Part shown: piece after piece, positions 9,620-16,756 of the stretch
How the letters are laid out: every line of letters starts with the position of its first letter
Position numbering within the stretch: position 1 is the first letter of the stretch
NCBI RefSeq assembly: GCF_017873765.1
Contig: NZ_JAGGKP010000012.1
Span: 1 to 64,000, forward strand
Reading direction: 5' to 3'
Source: Paenibacillus sediminis
GTDB lineage: Bacteria > Bacillota > Bacilli > Paenibacillales > Paenibacillaceae
Length of the DNA stretch: 64,000 nucleotides
The notes under the pieces: generated by a model
What the model saw: the letters and a program-made list of their open reading frames with translations, nothing else
The model's database searches: none
What the model was told of the DNA's origin: nothing
Translations under genes and position numbers: made by a program

Positions 9620-9856
9620 TTAAGCTAACTCACGCAAACGTGTTACAACTTCAAGTCTCCGCTTTCCGCATTTCTGCTTTATTACAGAGGTGTAATCATT
9701 ATCCTTGAAAATCTTAGAGTGATTGTTTTGAAGAAGTGCTTTTATTGTTTCAATCATATTATCTTCGCTTAGTTCATTTAGCCAATAAGCATCGATAATT
9801 TGATTTATTGCTTTTGCAACCTCGTCTTGGCTTTTATAGAACATTTTAATGTCCAT
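9620..9856 (-). CDS. Small 78-aa protein at the head of the defence operon (TIGR04540-like)
   Basis: A 78-aa, lysine-rich, apparently helical protein with the motifs YKSQDEVAKAINQIIDAYW and KIFKDNDYTSVIKQKCGKRR. From memory it resembles the small-protein family TIGR04540, whose function is unknown. A ribosome site GAGGTGAG lies 11 bases before the ATG, and a good promoter is just upstream. It is the first gene of the operon, 27 bases before the DUF499 gene, so it could be a regulator or a small subunit. No DNA-binding helix-turn-helix can be recognised with certainty. Confidence 0.6.
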   Translation of the reverse strand: MDIKMFYKSQDEVAKAINQIIDAYWLNELSEDNMIETIKALLQNNHSKIFKDNDYTSVIKQKCGKRRLEVVTRLRELA

Positions 9857-9907
9857 TAGGAGAAGTACTCACCTCTCATTGCTAGTTTGTATTCCGTTTA
9901 TATTTTA

Positions 9908-9936
9908 ATTATAGTCGCTTCATAGTGATCTGGAAA
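9908..9936 (-). promoter_or_regulatory. Sigma-A type promoter of the DUF499/DUF1156 operon
   Basis: On the minus strand TTTCCA (9931-9936) and a perfect TATAAT (9908-9913) are separated by 17 bases, about 50 bases before the 78-aa gene. This makes the five-gene set a transcription unit separate from the SIR2-HerA operon. Confidence 0.6.
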
Positions 9937-10003
9937 GTCCTAGCTGCCTTGTATAGGTAATTTTAGGTCACCCATTTGATAAATATTTCGTACTCACACA
10001 ATA

Positions 10004-10027
10004 AGAGGATAGGTTTACCTACCCTCT
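10004..10027 (-). terminator. Hairpin at the end of the SIR2-HerA operon
   Basis: On the minus strand AGAGGGTAGG and CCTATCCTCT form a 10-bp stem (one G-T pair) with a TAAA loop, overlapping the stop of the 120-aa gene. The following sequence TTATTGTG is only weakly U-rich, so termination may be incomplete. Confidence 0.45.
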
Positions 10028-10388
10028 AAACTGTCTCTAAATCTTCCGCTAAAGTCCACTTTACCTCAGATTCTCTCGCCGTTACTAACTGCCAATATAG
10101 CTTATCCAAATTTATTTTGGGATAGCTCATCATTTGTTCTAATACTGAATCGAAATCGTAATCAGTTAATTGTTTCAGATGTTCTTTTGCTTTATGATCG
10201 TGTTCTAAGGTCTTGTCTTTAAACCTAAATCCCTTCCATAAATAGCTCTGCGGATTATCTCGGCTTAAAATAAATTCAGCGACATAAGTTTGTTCCAAAT
10301 GCTGAAGGTTAAACTCAATTTCTAAAAGCCACGTCTCTTCGGTTTCGGAATACTCCAATGTAACAATTTTCATCTCAGTTAATTTCAT
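10026..10388 (-). CDS. Unknown 120-aa protein, last gene of the SIR2-HerA operon
   Basis: I do not recognise this protein. It is mixed alpha/beta, rich in Glu, Lys and Trp, with no signal peptide, membrane segment or cysteine motif. The frame is open further upstream (to 10460, inside the HerA gene), but the ATG at 10388 has GTGAGG eight bases before it and is the likelier start. It follows the HerA stop by 31 bases, so it is very probably co-transcribed. It could be a third component, an immunity factor or a regulator of the SIR2-HerA system. Confidence 0.65.
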   Translation of the reverse strand: MKLTEMKIVTLEYSETEETWLLEIEFNLQHLEQTYVAEFILSRDNPQSYLWKGFRFKDKTLEHDHKAKEHLKQLTDYDFDSVLEQMMSYPKINLDKLYWQLVTARESEVKWTLAEDLETV

Positions 10389-10419
10389 AGATAATACCTC
10401 ACTTAAGATAGTATGAATA

Positions 10420-11961
10420 TTATTTCGTTTTCCAATTGTTGATAACTTTAGGATCGTCACTTAATGGGGTTGGAGACGCTGTTTCTATTTTTATAATATC
10501 TGAATAACCAAACGCTTCTCCAATTACAACTGCATATTGCCTCTCTAATCCAGGTATTAATTTCAATAAATTAGTATTATTATTGCTTAGCAACTTATTT
10601 ATAAATTCAAGATCATTTTTGTTTGAAATTCTGTGGACAATATAAGAATTGCACTGAGACAAAACTGTTTTACTCAATTCGGAAGGACGTTGACTTGAAA
10701 CAATTAGACTGATCCCGAATTTCCTACCCTCTCTTGCGAGTCTTTCTATATAGTAATTTCCTAATTTATAATCGGTGTTTTCTTCCTCATTAATATACCT
10801 GTGAGCCTCTTCGAATAACACTAGAATATTCTTTTGGTTGGAAGAAACTCTATTGTTTAACGACCATTTGTAAAGAAGTTTACTAAATAAAAACATAACG
10901 ATGTCAAATTCATCCTTGTCAAAATCAGCCTGTATTATTATGATCTCTTCTTCACATGTTAGAATTTCTTCAACAGTATTATGGTCAGTTTCAATTAAAG
11001 GAAAAATCCTTTCATCCTCCACAATCCTGTCTATTCTGTTAATTAACGTAGCATTCCAACCAAACCATTGATTGAAATTAAATGCATTGTTATTAGTCAT
11101 TCTTTCAATGTGTTTTATAATGCCCTCATGTAGATCAGCAAAACAGAAGGACTCTATATTTCCGTTATCTAGCCGTAATTTTTCGATGACAGCTTTTAAT
11201 ACTGGAGCTTGTACACCTTGACTAGCTCCTAAAAACTTATAGTATTCTGTAAAGCTTAAATAGTAATGAGGTAGTTTTAATTCATCTTTTTGAATAACTT
11301 TTACTTGAAATTCGTTTGAGGGAAAAGCTCGTTCATACTCATTATTTGAATCAAAAATAATTATTTTAGGTTTAACTTCTATTTTATTTCCAGAATAGTC
11401 TTTTAATCGTCTCTTTATTCCTTGTAAGATTGAGGCGACAGTACAGGACTTGCCCGTTCCAGTATTCCCAAACACCCCCAAATGTTTTCCAAGAAGGATG
11501 TCTGGATTTGCATATAAGCCTAAGTTAGAATCATTGTAACTCTTTCCTAATTCAAGTAAATAATCCGAGTCTATACTAAGTACGGAACTGTATATTTCCT
11601 GATTTATGGAGTATATTTCACTTCCAATTATCGGAAATGTATTTATCCCAGTATCAAATTTCTTTAAATAATCATCGTAGATTCCTACTAGTTCAGCCTC
11701 AACTAAAAACTTTCCTGCGGTTTCATTGAAAATATTGTCATTTGTAAAAAGGTTTCTGTCATAGATTTTTGAAATACGACCAATTATCTTTTTATTGTTT
11801 GGTAAGACTGCATAAACAAATTTATTTATTGATACTAAAAAATCGTTAATTCCAGACTTTAACGATATACTACTCACAGTATCTCTCTCTGTAATTTCTA
11901 CTAATATTGTCAGATTCTCAATTTTCACGAGCTTTCCTATTTTCAATGTGCTACCAAACAT
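10420..11961 (-). CDS. HerA-type hexameric ATPase/translocase (SIR2-HerA defence)
   Basis: A 513-aa HerA/FtsK-superfamily ATPase. It has an N-terminal HAS-barrel-like beta region (about 1-100), Walker A GNTGTGKS (165-172), Walker B ILVLFEEAH (about 377-385) and the C-terminal HerA motif SQRPSELSKTVLSQC with ISNKND. The start ATG follows the SIR2 stop directly (TAGATG), so the two are coupled. HerA rings form a large complex with SIR2-like effectors that depletes NAD+ and/or cuts DNA during phage infection (known for SIR2-HerA/Nezha systems, one studied system being from Paenibacillus). The pairing here supports the same role. Confidence 0.9.
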   Translation of the reverse strand: MFGSTLKIGKLVKIENLTILVEITERDTVSSISLKSGINDFLVSINKFVYAVLPNNKKIIGRISKIYDRNLFTNDNIFNETAGKFLVEAELVGIYDDYLKKFDTGINTFPIIGSEIYSINQEIYSSVLSIDSDYLLELGKSYNDSNLGLYANPDILLGKHLGVFGNTGTGKSCTVASILQGIKRRLKDYSGNKIEVKPKIIIFDSNNEYERAFPSNEFQVKVIQKDELKLPHYYLSFTEYYKFLGASQGVQAPVLKAVIEKLRLDNGNIESFCFADLHEGIIKHIERMTNNNAFNFNQWFGWNATLINRIDRIVEDERIFPLIETDHNTVEEILTCEEEIIIIQADFDKDEFDIVMFLFSKLLYKWSLNNRVSSNQKNILVLFEEAHRYINEEENTDYKLGNYYIERLAREGRKFGISLIVSSQRPSELSKTVLSQCNSYIVHRISNKNDLEFINKLLSNNNTNLLKLIPGLERQYAVVIGEAFGYSDIIKIETASPTPLSDDPKVINNWKTK

Positions 11962-13317
11962 CTACATGTCCGCTCCATTTTTCAGCTTTATAAATGTTTC
12001 ATAAATCACCTTATCGGATTCATCCTCGTACGGATAAGGGATTAAGTATTTAACTATATATTCAAAGTTACCCAGAACAGAACCCGAAAAAATTGTTATT
12101 CTAGAATCTTCTTTACTTCTATTAATCAAATCTTTAAAATAGTCTGATGTATTATGATCATATATATCCTGATAAGAAAATACAACTAAGTTGAAATCTG
12201 GCTTAGATAGCGCGTTCGTTATAATATCATTTACATGCTCATCTAAGAAACTATATCCCATTACCAAAAGGGTTGAATTTGGCTTGTTTATAAATTCAAT
12301 AAACTGTCTAAACATTTCACTGTAGGGAAGGTCTAAAGAGTATTTCTTTTTTGATTGTACAGGATATATAATACAATCTGGTAATTGACTGATTGTTTTT
12401 ACATTCTCATAATCGTGCTGTACTTCCGTTATCCCATAAGGTGGTTTGTTACTATCAAACTTCCAGGAAAGAGATCCGTGTAACTTAAATAGATTTATAG
12501 ATCTTGAGTATGCTTGACTATTATCCTTCAAATTAATATGAACATCTAAGTGAAAAGATGAAGGCATAAATGCACGGTAATGGAAACCCAAGAATCCATT
12601 GTTTACATTTATTCCTAATTCTTCTGCTGATTTTTCGATTAGTAAGTCATAATTCAAAGTAAAAATGTTGACTTTATTTAATTTCGGATCTCTTGAAACA
12701 ATGCGTTTTAAGAAAATTTTATGAAATAGGTTATTGGAATAATCAACTGTTAGAACAAAATTATTTACAAAAGCAGATTTATAATTTATTATTAGTTGTT
12801 CTAACTTCGAGGTAATAGCTTGGTCTTTAAGTACATTTTTTGAATATGATAAAATTTCAAATAAATTATCTAACGCGACTTCAGGACGCTTAGTTACAAG
12901 CTCATTTATTGTCTTCTCTATTCTACGATTTTTTGGCAGTTTAAAATTGGCAAGTAATTTATCATGTTCTGATTTTTCATGAACATTTATAGCTTTTGAA
13001 CCTGCATACAATGAACATCCATTGCTAATCAAGAAATGTAAATTAGTTCCTAATAAAAACTTACTCAAAATATTATTCCTTATATCAGCAGTTTTAACTT
13101 GAAGTTTCTGTAGAGCGATATCAACATCAATTTTTTCACGATTCTGAGCATAAAATTCATTTTTTAATGTTCGAGTAAGTATATATGACAAGTTCTCATT
13201 GAAATCGTTAAGAAATTCTGGGGTAATCAAATCAGTATCCTTTTCAATTAGAACTGACGTTAAGTCATCCATGTCAAATTCAATGCTTTTTTCTTGTTGA
13301 AGATAAATATATCGCAC
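11962..13317 (-). CDS. SIR2-like effector of a SIR2-HerA defence system
   Basis: A protein of about 451 aa with SIR2-like NADase features: an N-terminal nucleotide-binding loop ISNGCSLYAG (about 97-106), TLNYD (220-224, catalytic-type Asn222), FKLHGSLSW (His280) and the late motif GYSFLDEHVN (about 354-363), typical of SIR2_2/SIR2-like defence proteins. The loop differs from the classic GAGxS of sirtuins. An earlier in-frame GTG at 13338 exists, but AAGGAG lies nine bases before the GTG at 13317, which I prefer. The stop directly precedes the herA start. Likely function: NAD+ hydrolysis, and possibly nuclease activity, triggered by infection in a complex with HerA. Confidence 0.88.
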   Translation of the reverse strand: MRYIYLQQEKSIEFDMDDLTSVLIEKDTDLITPEFLNDFNENLSYILTRTLKNEFYAQNREKIDVDIALQKLQVKTADIRNNILSKFLLGTNLHFLISNGCSLYAGSKAINVHEKSEHDKLLANFKLPKNRRIEKTINELVTKRPEVALDNLFEILSYSKNVLKDQAITSKLEQLIINYKSAFVNNFVLTVDYSNNLFHKIFLKRIVSRDPKLNKVNIFTLNYDLLIEKSAEELGINVNNGFLGFHYRAFMPSSFHLDVHINLKDNSQAYSRSINLFKLHGSLSWKFDSNKPPYGITEVQHDYENVKTISQLPDCIIYPVQSKKKYSLDLPYSEMFRQFIEFINKPNSTLLVMGYSFLDEHVNDIITNALSKPDFNLVVFSYQDIYDHNTSDYFKDLINRSKEDSRITIFSGSVLGNFEYIVKYLIPYPYEDESDKVIYETFIKLKNGADM

Positions 13318-13321
13318 TCCG

Positions 13322-13387
13322 CTAATCTCCTTTTTCACTTAGTACTATAATGTTAGAATTCGACATTTCCTTCCTTTTGTCCTTCAT
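13322..13387 (-). CDS. 21-aa micro-ORF linking the zinc-ribbon gene and the SIR2 gene
   Basis: An ATG overlapping the stop of the 94-aa gene (ATGA) is preceded by GGAGGAG and opens a frame reading MKDKRKEMSNSNIIVLSEKG plus Asp, then TAG. That stop lies five bases before the preferred GTG of the SIR2 gene. The arrangement suggests translational coupling or a leader ORF. There is no evidence that the peptide itself has a function. Confidence 0.4.
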   Translation of the reverse strand: MKDKRKEMSNSNIIVLSEKGD

Positions 13388-13668
13388 TCTCCTCCGTTAA
13401 TAAGACATTTTTCGCACAGATCTTTCTCATTTAATTCTTCCTTACACGCCTCGCAGACTTTAATAATTGTCTGATTAATTTGATAAACCCTCCCAATTGG
13501 AAAAATCAATCTTTGACCCTTATTAAATATAGAACAAAAATTTTGACTTAGCAGTTTACTAAGATCATCGAACGAACCTACTTTAATATTTTTTATTTCC
13601 ACAATATGCTTCTCTTTTTCTCCATAAAGGTAAAAATCATAATATTCATCCTTTATAAGTTTCTTCAT
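13384..13668 (-). CDS. 94-aa zinc-ribbon protein, first gene of the SIR2-HerA operon
   Basis: I do not recognise the family. The C-terminus holds CEAC...CEKC (residues about 74-90), two Cys pairs that could bind one zinc ion. The N-terminal 60 residues are beta-rich and hydrophilic. A purine-rich stretch GAAGGGAG lies about 11 bases before the ATG. Position and direction place it at the head of the SIR2-HerA operon. It could be a sensor, a transcription factor-like protein or an inhibitor keeping the effector off; none of these is shown. Confidence 0.6.
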   Translation of the reverse strand: MKKLIKDEYYDFYLYGEKEKHIVEIKNIKVGSFDDLSKLLSQNFCSIFNKGQRLIFPIGRVYQINQTIIKVCEACKEELNEKDLCEKCLINGGE

Positions 13669-13712
13669 TTCAATAATTCTCCCTTCTCCATAGGCTTCTT
13701 TCTAAGTAGTAT

Positions 13713-13739
13713 ATTTTATCGTACTCCCCTCAATGACAA
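13713..13739 (-). promoter_or_regulatory. Possible promoter of the SIR2-HerA operon
   Basis: On the minus strand TTGTCA (13734-13739) and TAAAAT (13713-13718) are spaced by 15 bases, slightly short of the optimum, about 45 bases before the zinc-ribbon gene. It lies just after a strong terminator, as expected for a new transcription start. Confidence 0.35.
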
Positions 13740-13762
13740 GAATCAGACAAGCACTATTCCCA

Positions 13763-13796
13763 TAAAAAAGACAACGATGAATTTTATCGTTGTCTT
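13763..13796 (-). terminator. Intrinsic terminator in front of the SIR2-HerA operon
   Basis: GACAACGAT and ATCGTTGTC (13770-13778, 13786-13794) form a perfect 9-bp stem. On the minus strand it is followed by TTTTTT. It would stop transcription coming from the frameshifted gene and the rlmH side. Confidence 0.8.
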
Positions 13797-13995
13797 AATA
13801 ACTGGATTATTATTGTTATAAATGAAGCATATCAATAATAGTACCTTAAATTGAATCTCCACAGAATAATTTGGCGAGCTTGGTGCCACCGTGGTGCTTT
13901 TTTCTTATCAAGATAAGGGTTATACCCCTCCCAATTCTTAAAAGGCTTGGAAGGGGTAATTCAATTGTTTCTGTTCGTTATTGGCTATTACCTAA
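13797..13995. other. Non-coding junction between island operons and the frameshifted gene
   Basis: No gene is seen. The stretch holds an AT-rich imperfect palindrome at 13811-13840, a GC-rich piece at about 13873-13892 followed by a T-run on the plus strand for which I could not build a convincing hairpin, and the inverted repeat listed at 13923. Confidence 0.5.
13923..13958. repeat. Inverted repeat downstream of the frameshifted gene
   Basis: TACCCCTCCCAA (13923-13934) pairs with TTGGAAGGGGTA (13947-13958), 11 of 12 positions. There is no clear T-run on the minus strand, so a terminator role for the small gene is only possible. Confidence 0.5.
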
Positions 13996-14278
13996 TCATT
14001 TCTGTTTTAACTTCGCATTAATTGATTTTCTGTTTTCCCAAACATACCTTACAGGGTCGTCAATATGACTTTCCGATTGATCTTCCCAATTCTGTCCATA
14101 TGAATAGTTGTAAAATTCCTTATCTGAACCAAATATTAATTCAGTCGTTCCGCCAGCATAAATGTTTAAATCATTAAAATCGAATTTGTATTTTCCGTCA
14201 TTAGGGTCTATACAAGCGTATTTTTTGAATTCATCAATAAATTGTTTTGCATCTATAAGTGATTGATAATCATTTCAA
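13996..14278 (-). pseudogene. Small unknown gene with a frameshift at its start
   Basis: On the minus strand an open frame of 91 codons (from 14271) ends at the TGA at 13996-13998. Its product is acidic and soluble, with motifs DAKQFIDEFKKYACIDP, NIYAGGTTELIFGS and DDPVRYVWENRKS. The frame has no start codon. AAAGGAG and a TTG at 14276-14278 sit where the start should be, but one base in the run TTGAAATGAT puts TTG out of frame; removing one A would give MNDYQSLIDA... A strong promoter lies upstream. It is either a recently broken gene or a sequencing or assembly error. The family is not recognised; it could be an immunity-type protein. Confidence 0.6.
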
Positions 14279-14331
14279 TAAAACTCCTTTCTGAAGTTGG
14301 GGATAGTCTATTTTTTATCAGCGGTACGGAC

Positions 14332-14359
14332 ATTATATATTGCTATTTTAGCTTGTCAA
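14332..14359 (-). promoter_or_regulatory. Strong sigma-A promoter before the frameshifted gene
   Basis: On the minus strand a perfect TTGACA (14354-14359) and a perfect TATAAT (14332-14337) are spaced by 16 bases. The AAAGGAG ribosome site follows about 50 bases downstream. Confidence 0.75.
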
Positions 14360-14404
14360 ATTTGGCGTTTAGATCAAACTTACAGCTTCACCATTATTGT
14401 AAGC

Positions 14405-14447
14405 AACAAAAACGCCCCAGAAAGCCTTATAGGAAATCTGGAGCGTT
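14405..14447 (-). terminator. Intrinsic terminator of rlmH
   Basis: AACGCTCCAGA and TCTGGGGCGTT form an 11-bp stem on the minus strand, followed by TTTGTT. It lies about 100 bases past the rlmH stop. Confidence 0.8.
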
Positions 14448-14546
14448 AAAAATGATCAACGCTATATATTTTGTTACTTCATTAACCAGCTAATAGTCTG
14501 TTAAGGAATGTTCTGTCTACCTCTACTTCTACTTTCTGGTTTACCA

Positions 14547-15026
14547 CTATTTGTGATACGGTTCCCCGCGATTTATCTTCACCGCGCGATAAATCTGCTC
14601 GGTGAGCACGAGCCGCATGAGCTGGTGGGGCAGCGTCATGCGGCCGAAGCTCAGGCGCTGCTGCGCGCGGCGCAACACGTCATCGGCGAGCCCGTTGGAT
14701 CCGCCGATGACGAAGGCGACATGGCTCGTACCATAGGTACCGAGCCGGTCGAGCTGGGCGGCCAGCTCCTCGGAGCTCCAGAGCTGGCCGTCAATGGCGA
14801 GCGCAATGACATGCGCGTCGCTCTTAATATGCGCGAGGATGCGTTCGCCCTCGCGCTCTTTGACTTGTTGTATCTCCGCCTCGCTCATCGTCTCCGGCGC
14901 CTTCTCGTCCGGCACCTCAATGACTTGAAACTTCACGTATGGCGCAAGCCGCTTCGCATATTCAGCGATGCCCTGCACTAAATATTTCTCCTTCAGCTTG
15001 CCTACCGCTATGATCTGAATGAACAT
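14547..15026 (-). CDS. rlmH: 23S rRNA (pseudouridine1915-N3)-methyltransferase RlmH
   Basis: A 159-aa SPOUT methyltransferase that methylates pseudouridine 1915 in helix 69 of 23S rRNA. Family features: start [18 protein letters not shown]-knot segment FVIGGSNGL (about 105-113), [11 protein letters not shown] (about 130-140) and the C-terminus [13 protein letters not shown] lies seven bases before the ATG. The gene is much richer in G+C than its neighbours: two sample lines (14581-14700) are 63 and 72 percent by direct count, against 33 percent for a line in herA. In staphylococci the 3' end of this gene is the SCC integration site; here the AT-rich defence island begins just past it. Confidence 0.95.
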   Translation of the reverse strand: MFIQIIAVGKLKEKYLVQGIAEYAKRLAPYVKFQVIEVPDEKAPETMSEAEIQQVKEREGERILAHIKSDAHVIALAIDGQLWSSEELAAQLDRLGTYGTSHVAFVIGGSNGLADDVLRRAQQRLSFGRMTLPHQLMRLVLTEQIYRAVKINRGEPYHK

Positions 15027-15069
15027 TCATCATTCCTACTTTCTGCTGAATATGTATCTACGAATCCAA

Positions 15070-15095
15070 CAAAAAAGGGACGTAATCACGCCCCT
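15070..15095 (-). terminator. Terminator between the CxxH/CxxC gene and rlmH
   Basis: GGGCGT-GATT-ACGTCC stem (one G-T pair), followed on the minus strand by TTTTTT. It separates rlmH from the htrA transcript. Confidence 0.7.
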
Positions 15096-15224
15096 CCTGT
15101 TATTCTCTATCACTTTAAGTTGATCGATCTGCCTATGTTCTTTCATGATCTGCTTTATTTTCATCACAGTCAGATGATCTTCCAGTTGCTTATCATTGTC
15201 TGCTAGCTCAGGCACCATTAAGAG

Positions 15225-15392
15225 CTATACCACTAGAAACTTCGCTTCCTGATCGCATTCCATGCATTTCACTGGAGGTTCCCATTCCGTAAATTTCGCC
15301 TCGTTCAAATCGAGAATGTCCGGCGCCTCCTCGAATTCGTCTACAAATTTATCAATAGCGAGCTCTACATGGTCTTTGCATACAACATACAT
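15225..15392 (-). CDS. CxxH/CxxC protein (TIGR04129-like)
   Basis: A 55-aa acidic protein beginning MYVVCKDHVELAIDKF and ending VKCMECDQEAKFLVV. The pattern CxxH near the start (C5, H8) and CxxC near the end (C44, C47) is that of the small Bacillales CxxH/CxxC family, probably a zinc-binding protein of unknown role. This family commonly lies between htrA and rlmH. GAGAGG lies 12 bases upstream of the ATG. It is the downstream partner of htrA in the same direction. Confidence 0.8.
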   Translation of the reverse strand: MYVVCKDHVELAIDKFVDEFEEAPDILDLNEAKFTEWEPPVKCMECDQEAKFLVV

Positions 15393-15505
15393 CTACGAAA
15401 GCATCCTCTCTTGCTGTACTTCTCTCTATAAATTCCATCATTATGATTTCGTCTGAACTTCCGTTCTAATAAGCAATATACCCTATATATGTAAGCTCTA
15501 TCCGC

Positions 15506-16756
15506 CTACTTCTCCGGGTCTTCCGGCTTCTCTTCCAGCGTAACGGTAGTTGTCTTTAACTCACCGTCACGGTAGAAAGTCACTTCCAGCGAATCACCAA
15601 TTTTTTTATGATCATACAAATATTTTCGCAGCTCCAGCGTCGATTTGATCGGCTGCTTATCGAACTCTGTAATGACGTCGTTCAGCTTAAGCCCAGCCTT
15701 TTCTGCAGGTCCTACCACTTCGAGAACAATAACGCCATCCGTCACGTGAGCCGGCAGCTTCAAATTTTTAAGCTCATCCTTATCAAGCGGTGAATACGGA
15801 TTATTCAAATCCACAGAATACACCCCAAGATATGGTCTGGAGACTTTGCCGTGTGCAACGAGATCATCAACCGTCTTCATCACTCGATTCGATGGTATGG
15901 CGAACCCGATGCCTTCTACACCTGAGTCTGCAATTTTCATCGTATTGATTCCAATAACGTGCCCGTTCAGATCGACGAGAGCCCCGCCGCTATTTCCTTC
16001 ATTAATCGCCGCATCTGTCTGAATGACTTCTTGCTCCCAATCATAGACGCCATCTTGGTTAAGCGATACGGGAACAACCCGATTGGTGTAGCTTACAATA
16101 CCCGAAGTTAACGTGTCTCCAAGACCTAACGGATTACCAATGGCGACAACCGTTTCACCGACTCTCAGATCATCCGAATCGCCCATATCCGCTACGGCCT
16201 TAATATCATCCCCGTCCATTTCGAGCACAGCAAGATCTGTAACTTGATCCTTACCCACGACATTCGCTACGATCGATTTCCCATCAACGGTAACAACCTC
16301 GAGCTCCTGAGCGCCATCGATGACGTGATCATTCGTAATGACAAAGGCTTTGCCATTCTCTTTCTTAAAAATAACTCCCGATCCAAGCACCGCATCATCC
16401 ATGTTCTTATCTTTCTTGTCCTTATGGTTTACAATGCTGACAACCGCCGGACGGACTTTAGCAGCCACCTGAACAATACGTTCAAAAGGATCTCCGCCAA
16501 CAGGCTGAGCCTGATGCAAATTCCGAACTTCCGCCCCTGAATGAGAGGAGGACATACCTGAAATGAAACTGAACAGCAGAACGGCTACGATGGCGCTAAA
16601 GAGCGAGCTGATCACCGTTATTCTCCACGTAGGCGATGCAGGCAGCTTACGTGATCTAGGCCAGAACTGTGACTTTCTTCGAGTTGTACGGTAATAATGC
16701 TTCCCGTTTCGGCTCGAAACTTTCGTCGAATAAAAATCATCATCAAACAAGCCCAC
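15506..16756 (-). CDS. htrA: HtrA-like membrane-anchored serine protease
   Basis: A 416-aa envelope protease of the DegP/HtrA family, downstream of the wal genes as in Bacillus (YyxA/HtrC). One membrane segment lies at about 47-69 after a basic cytoplasmic N-terminus. The trypsin-like domain has His144 (TNDHVIDG), Asp174 (VTDLAV) and Ser256 (EGNSGGAL), all present. A single PDZ domain fills about 310-405. Its role is quality control of secreted proteins and stress survival. The C-terminal tail is charged and short. Confidence 0.93.
   Translation of the reverse strand: MGLFDDDFYSTKVSSRNGKHYYRTTRRKSQFWPRSRKLPASPTWRITVISSLFSAIVAVLLFSFISGMSSSHSGAEVRNLHQAQPVGGDPFERIVQVAAKVRPAVVSIVNHKDKKDKNMDDAVLGSGVIFKKENGKAFVITNDHVIDGAQELEVVTVDGKSIVANVVGKDQVTDLAVLEMDGDDIKAVADMGDSDDLRVGETVVAIGNPLGLGDTLTSGIVSYTNRVVPVSLNQDGVYDWEQEVIQTDAAINEGNSGGALVDLNGHVIGINTMKIADSGVEGIGFAIPSNRVMKTVDDLVAHGKVSRPYLGVYSVDLNNPYSPLDKDELKNLKLPAHVTDGVIVLEVVGPAEKAGLKLNDVITEFDKQPIKSTLELRKYLYDHKKIGDSLEVTFYRDGELKTTTVTLEEKPEDPEK

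Noticed and set aside
10389-10460. N-terminal extension of the 120-aa gene into herA
   Set aside because: The ATG at 10388 has a good ribosome site, and the extension would overlap the herA coding end.
13873-13896. T-box-like GGTGGCACC on the minus strand
   Set aside because: There is no specifier region and no aminoacyl-tRNA or amino-acid gene downstream, so the match looks like chance.
14508-14981. 157-codon plus-strand frame over rlmH
   Set aside because: It is a GC-rich shadow of the conserved rlmH gene, with no ribosome site.
15036-15218. 60-codon minus-strand frame between the CxxH/CxxC gene and rlmH
   Set aside because: It has no ribosome site, and its second half runs through the strong terminator at 15070-15095.
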